This document shows, piece after piece, positions 7,790-14,884 of a stretch of 64,000 nt of DNA. The stretch spans positions 520,485 through 584,484 of the forward strand of contig JAZKBR010000002.1 in the NCBI GenBank assembly GCA_040388535.1, read 5' to 3'. The number at the start of each line of letters is the position of its first letter. Position 1 is the first letter of the stretch. The notes below the pieces were generated by a model that was given only the letters and a program-made list of their open reading frames with translations, was not told where the DNA came from and searched no databases. A program made the translations under genes and the position numbers. The stretch is from Gemmatimonadota bacterium. Its GTDB lineage: Bacteria; Gemmatimonadota; Gemmatimonadetes; Gemmatimonadales; GWC2-71-9.

Positions 7790-8355
7790 TACTTCGTCCC
7801 TCCGCTCACCGGAACACAGCCATCGTAGCGACCAGGATAGAAATTGGTCTTCAACTCTTCCTCGATGCCGATCTTCGAGGTGTAGTAGCCGTAGATGGTG
7901 AGGTATTTGAGGTCGCGCCAGAAGGAACCCTCTTTCGCGTTGGCCGCGATCGCATCGGCCTCCACTGCACGAAGCAGGGTGTCCTTGTCGTCGGGGGCGA
8001 GATCGGCAAAGAGCTTCTGCCGCACCTTGCCGCTCCGCGCGTCGAGATCGACGAGACCAGCGACGAAGCGCTTCTGTCGCGCGGCGTCGTAGTGATCCTG
8101 CACGATCTTCTCGGCGAAGCGATGGCATTCGGCCGCCAGCGCGCCGGGCGTGTCGGTGACCGGAATGATCCGGTCGGCCGCGGCCGCAACGGTCTGCAGC
8201 TGATGCATGTCGAAGAAGCCGCTCCCCCGCGCGACGCCAAGCGAGGCGTGGGTGCGCTCGCCCAGGGCGAAGAGGTCTTCGGGAGTGAGGGCCGCCAATG
8301 CCGGCACGGCACACGCGCCGCCCAGGAGGCGGATCGCTTCTCGACGAGTGGTCAT
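7789..8355 (-). CDS. Gluconate 2-dehydrogenase subunit 3-like small subunit
   Basis: 188 aa with an N-terminal twin-arginine segment (MTTRREAIRLLGG) and a hydrophobic stretch before ALGERTH. The body has FDMHQLQTVAAAADRIIPVTD, GALAAECHRFAEKIVQDHY, a DTLLRAVEADA helix, and an aromatic C-terminus FWRDLKYLTIYGYYTSKIG, the recognisable pattern of the gluconate 2-dehydrogenase subunit 3 family. The family serves as a Tat-exported chaperone and small subunit for GMC flavoproteins. The TAATG junction with the following GMC gene supports a stable complex. Typical length for the family. Confidence 0.9.
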   Translation of the reverse strand: MTTRREAIRLLGGACAVPALAALTPEDLFALGERTHASLGVARGSGFFDMHQLQTVAAAADRIIPVTDTPGALAAECHRFAEKIVQDHYDAARQKRFVAGLVDLDARSGKVRQKLFADLAPDDKDTLLRAVEADAIAANAKEGSFWRDLKYLTIYGYYTSKIGIEEELKTNFYPGRYDGCVPVSGGTK

Positions 8356-8430
8356 ATGGAGGTCACCCGGGATTGGGATGCTGAAGGATCGCCCGGAACC
8401 TCACACGACGCCAGCCGTCGAGCATCCGTA

Positions 8431-8958
8431 TCAAAACGAGATCTGGAGGCCGAGCTTCGGCTCGCCGGCCGCGTTAAACCCGCCAACGGGATGAACCCGA
8501 GCGACAATGGCACCTTTCTCCCAAGGAACCCACCGCGCCGCGGGCACCACCACGGCCCCGATGAGCAGGCCAAGGAGGCCGCCGGTGGCCGCGAGCATTC
8601 CCGCTTTCTGCTCTGCGGTATAGGTGAAGAGGCAGCCGAACAGGCCAGTTCCGCATTCATCGTCGCCGCTCGCAAAGCCGGCGGCCCCGCCGATCACGGC
8701 ACCGATAGCCATTCCGATCAATGCGTTGTTGCCGCGCGAGCGCTTCCCCCCGTGCCTGACGGCGAGGCTCGGAAGCGTATCTGGTGATAGCAGCACCAGC
8801 GCGTCTGACCCTCTGTTGACCGTGACCTGGCCATTCGTGGCCACCGCCTCGACCTTCCCCTGATAGCTGAATCCGGCGGATTGCCAGCGGACAACCTGCT
8901 GCGAGGGGAGGGGAGCGGCAGCCGAAAGGGTGAGCGCGACCAGAATGAACCGGCGCAT
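8431..8958 (-). CDS. Secreted glycine-zipper protein, unknown function
   Basis: 175 aa. An N-terminal signal peptide (MRRFILVALTLSAAAPLPSQ) leads to a small beta-rich region (YQGKVEAVATNGQVTVNRG) and then two glycine-zipper hydrophobic segments (LIGMAIGAVIGGAAGFASG and MLAATGGLLGLLIGAVVVP) separated by a loop with two Cys (DDECGTGLFGC). Such segments commonly insert in or contact membranes. The same plan occurs in the 48281-48775 product. Stands alone, with 54 bp and 75 bp gaps to its neighbours. Function not recognised. Confidence 0.75.
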   Translation of the reverse strand: MRRFILVALTLSAAAPLPSQQVVRWQSAGFSYQGKVEAVATNGQVTVNRGSDALVLLSPDTLPSLAVRHGGKRSRGNNALIGMAIGAVIGGAAGFASGDDECGTGLFGCLFTYTAEQKAGMLAATGGLLGLLIGAVVVPAARWVPWEKGAIVARVHPVGGFNAAGEPKLGLQISF

Positions 8959-9012
8959 ACGGACCTCGAGTGTGAGTGGTGCCCAACTCTCGCGCCAGGG
9001 GTCAAGGCGCGA

Positions 9013-9783
9013 TCAAGTCACCTTCGAAACGAACCCCTCAAGCAGGCGGGCAAAGTGGACCGGCTCATCCATCATGATCCAGTGGGAAACGCCCTCCACC
9101 CGCTCGCGCGGCAGCTTTGGCCTGAGTTCGTGGAGCGCAAATGAAGCGGCATTCACTGGCGCCGTGACCAGCAAAACGGGGCCGGAATAGCTGTCGATCA
9201 CTTCGGTGGGGTGGTAGGCGAAGAGCGAGCGATACATCGACCGCACCATCGGCCAGGGGGCCGCCAGAATGGCGGCGCGCACTCGGACTTCGGTGTCGGA
9301 TCGGGCCCCCTCGAGCGCCACGTCGAAGGCACCCTCGACGGTATCGGGGTAGGAATCGTCGCTATCGAGCCCCGCGAGGAAGCCGGCGATGGCGTCGGCC
9401 GGCACCAGCGAGAACTCGCCGGCCCCGTCGACAATCACGAGGGCGGCGACCCGCTCCGGCGCCGAGCTCGCCAGCGCCATCGCCACGCTCCCACCGAACG
9501 AGTGCCCCACGAGCACCACGCGCGGGAGCTCGAGGGCGTCGAGCACGCCGAGCAGGTCGATGGCGCAGGCGGTGATGGAGTAGTCGCCATCGGTGGCCGG
9601 GCCCGACCGTCCGTGGCCGCGGAGTTCGGGGATGATGACTCGATGCCGTCCGCCGAGAGCCTCGACGGCATCGCGCCAGAATCCGGCATCGCCTGCCATC
9701 CCGTGCACCAGGACCAGCGGGAGGTCGCCGCTGCCGTAGTCCTCCACCACGATCGGACCGGCCGATCCGCGGACGGTCTTCAC
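9013..9783 (-). CDS. Alpha/beta hydrolase
   Basis: 256 aa from a GTG at 9783 that overlaps the upstream gene's TGA by 4 bp; an alternative GTG at 9804 would add seven residues. Motifs: oxyanion-side LVLVHGMAGDAGFW, LRGHGRS, the nucleophile elbow GHSFGGSVAMALA (Ser), an acid in the LLVTAPVN region that is not obvious, and a late catalytic His candidate in EGVSHWIMMDEP. Typical size for small cytoplasmic esterase/lipase-like hydrolases. Substrate unknown. Last gene of a chain of overlapping genes beginning at 13544. Confidence 0.88.
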   Translation of the reverse strand: MKTVRGSAGPIVVEDYGSGDLPLVLVHGMAGDAGFWRDAVEALGGRHRVIIPELRGHGRSGPATDGDYSITACAIDLLGVLDALELPRVVLVGHSFGGSVAMALASSAPERVAALVIVDGAGEFSLVPADAIAGFLAGLDSDDSYPDTVEGAFDVALEGARSDTEVRVRAAILAAPWPMVRSMYRSLFAYHPTEVIDSYSGPVLLVTAPVNAASFALHELRPKLPRERVEGVSHWIMMDEPVHFARLLEGFVSKVT

Positions 9784-10319
9784 TTGGGCGTCATCGCGGA
9801 GCACAACTCGGTACCTGGCGCATCAGGTGTGCCGAAGTGGGCGCGCAGGAGCGGAGCATTCGCCGGCGCCGGGACCACTGTGAAGAGGAGCGAGTAACTC
9901 TTGTCGCAGAGATCGGGAAACTTCGCCGTACCGAGGGCCGCGGCAATCGGCATCAGCGTATTGCTATGCCCGATGATCAGCACCACGCCATCGAAGTTGC
10001 GCGCGGCCCGGGCCATCGCCGCCGCGTGAACTGCCACGCCGCCATCGGTGGGGACCACAACAGGAGTGAGATGGTGGCGCGCAGCAACCAGCGCGGCGGT
10101 TTCGGCGGTGCGCTTGAACTGCGTCACTAAAATGGCCACGACGTGGGCATCGGCGAGCGCTGAATCGAGCGCAGCGGCGCGAGCCCTTCCGAGATCGCTG
10201 AGCGACGGGTCGCGCTCAGTCTCGCTCGCTTTTTCGGCGTGACGAACGATGACCACCACGGGGTGCTTCGTGGTGTCAGCAGGCGAAGTGAGGAAGAGCG
10301 TGGCGAGCAGGGAAAGCAT
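9780..10319 (-). CDS. Secreted histidine phosphatase family protein
   Basis: 179 aa with a short signal peptide (MLSLLATLFLTSPADT) and the phosphohistidine motif VVIVRHAEKAS (RHA), followed by DPSLSDLGRARAAAL, a DAHVVAILVTQFKRTAETA segment with the second conserved Arg, and the C-terminal catalytic GHSNTLMPIAAALG. This is the SixA/phosphoglycerate mutase-like histidine phosphatase fold. The signal suggests an extracytoplasmic phosphatase. It overlaps the preceding gene by 1 bp (TGATG) and the following hydrolase by 4 bp. Confidence 0.88.
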   Translation of the reverse strand: MLSLLATLFLTSPADTTKHPVVVIVRHAEKASETERDPSLSDLGRARAAALDSALADAHVVAILVTQFKRTAETAALVAARHHLTPVVVPTDGGVAVHAAAMARAARNFDGVVLIIGHSNTLMPIAAALGTAKFPDLCDKSYSLLFTVVPAPANAPLLRAHFGTPDAPGTELCSAMTPK

Positions 10320-10723
10320 CAGGTGGAGTTCCTCGCAGGAGTTTCGCCCGCTCGTGCCTCGGCCTCGAACGGATTGTCACGATAGGGATCTCCCCCCTGT
10401 AACGCAATCCGCGCCGAAGCCGCGAGGTAGGCCGCGGGAAAGAGAAATCCCCACCGCTCGGTCTGCGCCACGTGCACGCGTTCGTGGAGTCGGGTGCGCT
10501 CGAGCGTGTCGGCATCGATCGCGATCACGACGTGGCCCAGAGTCATCGCGACCGGTGACATTCCGATGCCGACGCGCGGCAGCAACCGGGTGAGAAGGCC
10601 ACCCTCGACTTCAAGTACACCATCAACGACGTGAGTGCGTCCGCCAGTGGCCAGCGCCGCGCCGGCAATCGCACAGCCGACGAGCGACACCGGTGCCGCC
10701 CAGAGGTAGCCGAGCGGATTCAT
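10319..10723 (-). CDS. Small membrane protein with HERVH motif
   Basis: 134 aa. One hydrophobic N-terminal segment (LGYLWAAPVSLVGCAIAGAALA), then a beta-rich domain (GRTHVVDGVLEVEGG), and LHERVHVAQTERWGFLFPAAYLAAS, in which HERVH resembles a zinc-type HExxH followed by an amphipathic or membrane segment. The C-terminus reads ALQGGDPYRDNPFEAEA. Similar proteins are annotated only as hypothetical. The HExxH could mark a metallopeptidase-like site but no third ligand is evident, so no enzyme function is claimed. Overlaps both neighbours (4 bp upstream, 1 bp downstream). Confidence 0.75.
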   Translation of the reverse strand: MNPLGYLWAAPVSLVGCAIAGAALATGGRTHVVDGVLEVEGGLLTRLLPRVGIGMSPVAMTLGHVVIAIDADTLERTRLHERVHVAQTERWGFLFPAAYLAASARIALQGGDPYRDNPFEAEARAGETPARNST

Positions 10724-11226
10724 TCCGCGTCAGCCGGCGGAAGCGCTGGCACGTCCTGTTCGTAGCGGGCGACGAAGGCTTCCATGGCACGGTGCGCCCC
10801 GGCTGAGTCCTGCACGTTGCCGTAGCGAGCCCACGCAGGCCAGTAACGCTGGACGACCAGCGATGCGGCAGCTCCGAGCAGTACTGCGGGGACAATCCCC
10901 AGGAACCTGACTTCCGGCGCAAGTGTGGTAAAAACGATGGCACCGAGGAACCCGCCGATGACCCACTTCCGCACTCGTGCGCTCGATTCCGATGCGAGGA
11001 AGATCTCGCCGGCGTTGTTCCAGGTGAGTGTATAGGGCGAGCCGGGCACCGGGGCTGACCGCCATTCATGCGCATCGCTGGAAGGGAGCCGGGTCGCGCC
11101 AATCACTTCGGGGGCCGCCGACGTATAGAGCACCAGCCGTTGCTCGGTGGTCATCCGTTCATCGGCGCTTCCGCGCGCGGCCGCCTGTGCGTGAAAGTCC
11201 ACCACCGCCCAGGGGTCAGGTCTCAC
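10720..11226 (-). CDS. Hypothetical membrane-associated protein
   Basis: 168 aa. The N-terminal half is soluble-looking (LYTSAAPEVIGATRLPSSDAH, LTWNNAGEIFLASES); then two hydrophobic segments (VIGGFLGAIVFTTLAPEVRFLGIVPAVLLGAAASLVVQ) form a hairpin, and the C-terminus is soluble (ARYGNVQDSAGAHRAMEAFVARYEQD). No family recognised. 4-bp overlaps with both neighbours place it inside the translationally coupled run. Confidence 0.72.
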   Translation of the reverse strand: MRPDPWAVVDFHAQAAARGSADERMTTEQRLVLYTSAAPEVIGATRLPSSDAHEWRSAPVPGSPYTLTWNNAGEIFLASESSARVRKWVIGGFLGAIVFTTLAPEVRFLGIVPAVLLGAAASLVVQRYWPAWARYGNVQDSAGAHRAMEAFVARYEQDVPALPPADAE

Positions 11227-11588
11227 GATTTCTTCCGGGTGGTTCGCGCTGCTTCTTCATCGAGATGCAGTTTGTGCATCACCCGATGGAGCACTGGTGC
11301 GAAGAGAATGCTCGACACGGAAATGAAGATCAGCCCGGCAAAGAGGGCGTAGAACGAGGCGAAGATCTTCCCACCGGTGGTGGGGATGTCGCCGATGGGG
11401 CCCATGCCGCCGAGCAGCATCGAAGCATTGAGGAACGCATCGATCAGCTTGAATCCGGAGAGGTTGTAGCCGACCGTTCCGATCAGCAGCGCGACGACGA
11501 CCAGCAACTGGCTCCAGAGAAAGTGGCGACCGATGCGGCGCCAGAACTCTCGAATCGGAATGACTTGCTCAGTGCGATGTTCGTACAT
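11223..11588 (-). CDS. Two-TM potassium-channel-like protein with non-canonical filter
   Basis: 121 aa from the ATG at 11588; the start is set by the neighbouring DUF4126 stop at 11593. Layout: TM1 about 25-42, a re-entrant-looking segment KLIDAFLNASMLL (47-59), a glycine-rich stretch GGMGPIGDIPTTGGKIF (60-76), TM2 about 77-98 and a charged C-terminus. The order matches the two-TM channel module (Ion_trans_2), including the post-filter GD-x-P-x-T-x-x-G pattern, but the TVGYG filter is replaced by LGGMGP. It may be a channel of altered selectivity or a non-conducting relative. 4-bp overlap with the downstream gene. Confidence 0.75.
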   Translation of the reverse strand: MYEHRTEQVIPIREFWRRIGRHFLWSQLLVVVALLIGTVGYNLSGFKLIDAFLNASMLLGGMGPIGDIPTTGGKIFASFYALFAGLIFISVSSILFAPVLHRVMHKLHLDEEAARTTRKKS

Positions 11589-11592
11589 CGGA

Positions 11593-12177
11593 TCAGCTCG
11601 ACGGTGGAGGATGTGCCGGGCGTCCGAAGACCACACGACCGGCACCCCGGAAGACTACCACCAGCAGTACAACGACCGCGATGAGTGCCACGAGTGGGAG
11701 CAGGACTGCCAGCAGCGCCACGCCGACCCCGCCGATGGCTTCGACCAGCGCCACCAGCGGATTCGCGAGCCCGCCGGTGAAGGCGGTGGACTTGAGCCGG
11801 AGCAGCACCGAAGCGCCTTGCACCAGGCCGGCGGCGGCGCCCCCGCCCACGATGCTCACGGCCCACCGCAACGATGGCGGCAAGTCAACCATCACCGCAG
11901 CGGAGGCAAGAATTCCCGCGACAACTGCGGCGGGCGTCGCCACGGTGTCGAGCGCGTGATCGACCCATGGGAACGTGTAGGCCGCGAGTTCGAGCAGTGT
12001 GGCGCAGCCGAGGGCGACAATGGCGGGCGTCGTCGCGAGCCAGGAGAAGCCATTGCTGAGCGGCAAGTGGCCGCTTCGTGACGCCACGGCGGCCACCAGC
12101 AGCGGCACGAACACCCGGAAGCCGCAGGCCGCTGCGAGGCCGAGTCCCGCCCCGAGCGCCAGCAGCAACTCGATCAC
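11593..12177 (-). CDS. DUF4126 family membrane protein
   Basis: 194 aa, nearly all hydrophobic, with about five to six predicted TM segments. Recognised by the N-terminal GAGLGLAAACGFRVFVPLLV, the ELAAYTFPWVDHALDTVATP motif, the PAAVVAGILASAAVMVD segment, and FTGGLANPLVALVEAIGG near the C-terminus, all typical of DUF4126. The role of the family is unknown. Overlaps the serine hydrolase gene by 4 bp and lies 4 bp upstream of the channel-like gene, so the three are probably co-expressed. Confidence 0.88.
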   Translation of the reverse strand: MIELLLALGAGLGLAAACGFRVFVPLLVAAVASRSGHLPLSNGFSWLATTPAIVALGCATLLELAAYTFPWVDHALDTVATPAAVVAGILASAAVMVDLPPSLRWAVSIVGGGAAAGLVQGASVLLRLKSTAFTGGLANPLVALVEAIGGVGVALLAVLLPLVALIAVVVLLVVVFRGAGRVVFGRPAHPPPSS

Positions 12178-13544
12178 GGCAGCCTGCGCCCGGGCATGCT
12201 GTTGTTGTTCTGTCGTAGCGTCACGCCGCTCACCGCACCGGTGCTATCGACCTCGAACTGCAGCTCGGCCTTGACCACCTTGAAGAAGAAGGTCGCCGAC
12301 GCGGAGGGATAGACGCGAAGCCGCGATTGCCCAGTTGCCTGGGCCCAGAGCCCTTCCTCGTCCTGGGTGATCGCGATCACGAAGTTGGGCGCGAGTTCGT
12401 AGCGACCCACGAAGCGGCCGAGTGCGGCGGCGGGAAGGGCGATTTCCTTGACGATGTCGCGCACCGGCGGCGCCAGTGGCGGCTGACCACGAAGCAGCGA
12501 GATCGCGATGCCGTCCATCGGGACATTGGCATTGTTGAGCACGACGACCGCGCGCTGCAAGGTGATGTTGATGCCGAGGAAGGTGCGGAAGCCACCGGTG
12601 CCGCCATTGTGCCAGACGACGTCGTTGCCGTCGATATGCAGATGGTGCCACGCGAGCCCGATCGAGTCGGCCCCGTTATACGGACGCCGCGGGCGAATCG
12701 CGAAGGCGAGTGCCTTGGCGAGTGGACCGCGCGTGGTGTCGCGCACAGCGGCAGCAAGGCGGAGCAGGTCGGGCACGGTGGAATGCAACGCCCCGGCCGC
12801 GAGGAACGCCGGGAGGTGCCAGTCGGCGGTGCTGAGCAGCTGGTCGTTGTGTCCGCCCGCCGCGCGCGCGAGGTCCTCTGCGGTGAGGTCGATCCGCGTG
12901 TCGGCCATGCCAAGCGGCGCAAGAATGCGCTCGCGGATGAGGGCTTCGTATGGCTTCTTCGCGCGCTCGGCGAGTGCCCGGCCGAGCAGCCCCATGCCGA
13001 GGTTGGAGTATTCGTATCGCGCACCGGGGGCGCGCTTCATCTGATAGCGCCCGAGAAATGCGACGAGCCGTGACTCGGAGTAATCGGCGTACGGATCGAG
13101 CGGATTCGCCGGTGTGAAATCATCCGGGATCGAAGGCAGCCCCGAACTCTGCGTCGCCAGGTCGAGCAGCGTGATCTGCTGACCGTTGAAGGATGGAATG
13201 GTCCAGCCCGGCAGATACTTCGAGACCGGGTCATCGAGCGCGACTTCGCGCTTGAGCACCATATCGGCGAGCAGGGTGCCGGTGAAGACCTTGGTGATGG
13301 AGCCGATCTCGAAGAGCGTCGAGTCGGTCATCGCATCATCGCGACCGGTGTGACGGGTGCCCGCGGTCACGGTGGAGGTGGTCTTGGCCGTCATCCGGCC
13401 GGCGACCACTCCAACGATGCGATGCTCGGCGACCCAGCGACTGAAAGTGGCCTGAATCGCGCCATCGGCATTGGGGTCCTGAGCAACCAGCGGTGCTGCC
13501 ACGAGTGACAGCACCGCCAGGAGGAGCGTCGATTGACGCGTCAC
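12174..13544 (-). CDS. Secreted beta-lactamase-family serine hydrolase
   Basis: 456 aa with a signal peptide (STLLLAVLSLVAAPLVAQ). The class C / penicillin-binding-protein-like catalytic core has S82-I-T-K85 (EIGSITKVFTG) and the Y179-S-N181 triad element (YEYSNLGMGLLGRALAE); a late HNGGTGGF motif takes the KTG position. A C-terminal domain (about 350-456; GRYELAPNFVIAITQDEEGLWAQ) resembles the lipocalin-like DUF3471-type extension of this group. Probably a periplasmic peptidase or esterase rather than an antibiotic-resistance enzyme. First gene of the overlapping chain that runs to 9013. Confidence 0.9.
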   Translation of the reverse strand: MTRQSTLLLAVLSLVAAPLVAQDPNADGAIQATFSRWVAEHRIVGVVAGRMTAKTTSTVTAGTRHTGRDDAMTDSTLFEIGSITKVFTGTLLADMVLKREVALDDPVSKYLPGWTIPSFNGQQITLLDLATQSSGLPSIPDDFTPANPLDPYADYSESRLVAFLGRYQMKRAPGARYEYSNLGMGLLGRALAERAKKPYEALIRERILAPLGMADTRIDLTAEDLARAAGGHNDQLLSTADWHLPAFLAAGALHSTVPDLLRLAAAVRDTTRGPLAKALAFAIRPRRPYNGADSIGLAWHHLHIDGNDVVWHNGGTGGFRTFLGINITLQRAVVVLNNANVPMDGIAISLLRGQPPLAPPVRDIVKEIALPAAALGRFVGRYELAPNFVIAITQDEEGLWAQATGQSRLRVYPSASATFFFKVVKAELQFEVDSTGAVSGVTLRQNNNSMPGRRLP

Positions 13545-13566
13545 TACATACCTCGGGTGTTCGAGA

Positions 13567-13803
13567 TCAGTTCTTGTTCATCATCCGGTAGATCCAGAGC
13601 AGCAACATCGCCCCCAGGACCGAGCCGATCCAGCCCACGGTGCCGGTGCCGCCGAGCATCCCGGAAATCCAGCCACCAACCCAGGAGCCTGCGATACCGA
13701 GCAAGGTAGTGATGATGAAGCCACCGGGGTCCTTCCCCGGCATCAGGAACTTGGCGATGACGCCAATGATGAAACCGATCAGGATGGTCCAGAGAATGGT
13801 CAT
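13567..13803 (-). CDS. GlsB/YeaQ/YmgE family stress-response membrane protein
   Basis: 78 aa with three hydrophobic segments: ILWTILIGFIIGVIAKFLMP, IITTLLGIAGSWVGGWISG and VGWIGSVLGAMLLLWIYRMM. The motif KFLMPGKDPGGFIITTLLGIAG is diagnostic of the transglycosylase-associated protein family (YeaQ/YmgE/GlsB), small inner-membrane proteins tied to envelope and general stress. Full length for the family. A GGAGC-type Shine-Dalgarno lies just upstream of the ATG (cattggagc on the plus strand). Confidence 0.92.
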   Translation of the reverse strand: MTILWTILIGFIIGVIAKFLMPGKDPGGFIITTLLGIAGSWVGGWISGMLGGTGTVGWIGSVLGAMLLLWIYRMMNKN

Positions 13804-13849
13804 TGGAGCCTCGGGGTTGAGTGGTTGTTCGCTACAAAGTGAGCTTGTG

Positions 13850-13871
13850 GGAGCGGCGCTAGCGCCGCTCC
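13850..13871. repeat. REP-like perfect palindrome
   Basis: Two perfect 11-bp arms (GGAGCGGCGCT and AGCGCCGCTCC) meeting at the centre, flanked by GTAGG on one side and CCCACAA on the other. It begins four bases past the stop codon (13875) of the DUF6524-like gene and ahead of the GlsB promoter region. The same design recurs at 41078-41097 and 45406-45427. Could act as a terminator or mRNA-stabilising hairpin. Confidence 0.85.
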
Positions 13872-13874
13872 TAC

Positions 13875-14318
13875 CTATTGGACCTCATCAGTATCGATCT
13901 GCCCGCTCATCCGCCGGGAGATGTGCGACCAGCTCATCCCCATCGCCAGAACGATCGAGAGTATTACCAGGACGATCCACTCGATGGCGGTACCCTGCAT
14001 GGCCAGCACCTTCCAGCTCGCGAGGAGCCAGACCACGCCTGCGCAGAGGGCGAGTACGAGCACCGCACCTCCCGCACCGAGCGAGCGGCGGGTCGCCTGC
14101 AGGTAGAGCACCCAGCCGGCGAGGAGGATCACGCCGAGAAGGAACTTGAGCGGCGCGTTGGCACCGGGTTCGCCGATCCCGCTGCCGAAGACCGGCATCA
14201 GAGCCCAGTGCACGAACGAGGTGCCAGTCGGGTTCCAGGTGATGAGAACGAGGAGAAGGGCCAGCACCCAGCGGATGCCGATGCCACCCCATGAGAGCGT
14301 CTCGGAGCTAGTTGCCAT
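13875..14318 (-). CDS. DUF6524-like four-TM membrane protein
   Basis: 147 aa from the ATG at 14318; a longer frame to 14432 is rejected because the added residues are not hydrophobic. The N-terminus GIGIRWVLALLLVLITWNPTGTSFVHWAL, with the WNPTGTSF-HW signature, resembles the DUF6524 family. Four TM segments follow (FLLGVILLAGWVLYLQ, GGAVLVLALCAGVVWLL, IEWIVLVILSIVLAMGMSWSH), ending in a polar QIDTDEVQ tail. Function unknown. A REP-like palindrome follows its stop codon directly. Confidence 0.8.
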   Translation of the reverse strand: MATSSETLSWGGIGIRWVLALLLVLITWNPTGTSFVHWALMPVFGSGIGEPGANAPLKFLLGVILLAGWVLYLQATRRSLGAGGAVLVLALCAGVVWLLASWKVLAMQGTAIEWIVLVILSIVLAMGMSWSHISRRMSGQIDTDEVQ

Positions 14319-14413
14319 TCTGAACGTTACCTCCGAATTGGCGTGACGGGAATACGGTTTCAGGGGCGAAACGCGGAAACGACGAGAAGGGAGAAGGGAG
14401 AAGGGACCGCCGC

Positions 14414-14884
14414 TCAGATCGAGAAGATCCACGCGATCGCCCGGACGGCCAGCCAGACCGTGAGCGTCAGCAGCGCGCAGAAGGCCGCAGCCACTCCGAT
14501 CAGCACCAGCACACTTCGCCGCCGGACGCCGTGCGGGTCGGCGAGCCAGGCTTCGAGCAGGGCGAGGTTGCGAGTGTTGGCCCGGAACTGCGAGTCGAAG
14601 ATGTCGCCGGCGATCGGAATGACGCCGCCGACGGTGTCGATGGCAATGTTCACCAGCATTCGCAGCAGGACAATCGGAGGTGCCTTGAGCCGGGCGGCGA
14701 TCATCAGCCCGTAGCCAGCGAGGAGCCCCCCGGCGATATCGCCGAGCCCCGGGATGAGCCCCACCAGGGCGTCGAGGCCGACCCGACCGATGATCGGCAG
14801 GCGGATCGCCTCATCCCAGACCCGTGCCAGGCCGCGGAAGCGCGCGAGTTCGGCCTCGCTCGGCGGGGCGGTGAGTCTGGTCAT
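14414..14884 (-). CDS. DUF4112 domain membrane protein
   Basis: 156 aa from the ATG at 14884, which overlaps the upstream TGA by 4 bp. The DUF4112 core is RLPIIGRVGLDALVGLIPGLGDIAGGLLAGYGLMIAARL, followed by LLRMLVNIAIDTVGGVIPIAGDIFDSQFRANTRNLALLE; the repeated VG-x-IP-x-GD motif is the family signature. A C-terminal TM segment (VLVLIGVAAAFCALLTLTVWLAVRA) is present. Family function unknown. Coupled to the beta-propeller lipoprotein gene. Confidence 0.92.
   Translation of the reverse strand: MTRLTAPPSEAELARFRGLARVWDEAIRLPIIGRVGLDALVGLIPGLGDIAGGLLAGYGLMIAARLKAPPIVLLRMLVNIAIDTVGGVIPIAGDIFDSQFRANTRNLALLEAWLADPHGVRRRSVLVLIGVAAAFCALLTLTVWLAVRAIAWIFSI

Noticed and set aside
7790-8314. In-frame upstream extension of the second GMC gene
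   Set aside because: It overlaps the small-subunit gene in another frame, is Arg/Gly-rich and lacks family similarity; the ATG at 7789 sits in a TAATG junction and gives the expected FAD-domain start.
12174-13544. Antibiotic-resistance beta-lactamase
   Set aside because: The SxxK/YxN core is shared by many esterases and peptidases; the extra C-terminal domain and lack of typical class C features argue for a housekeeping serine hydrolase.
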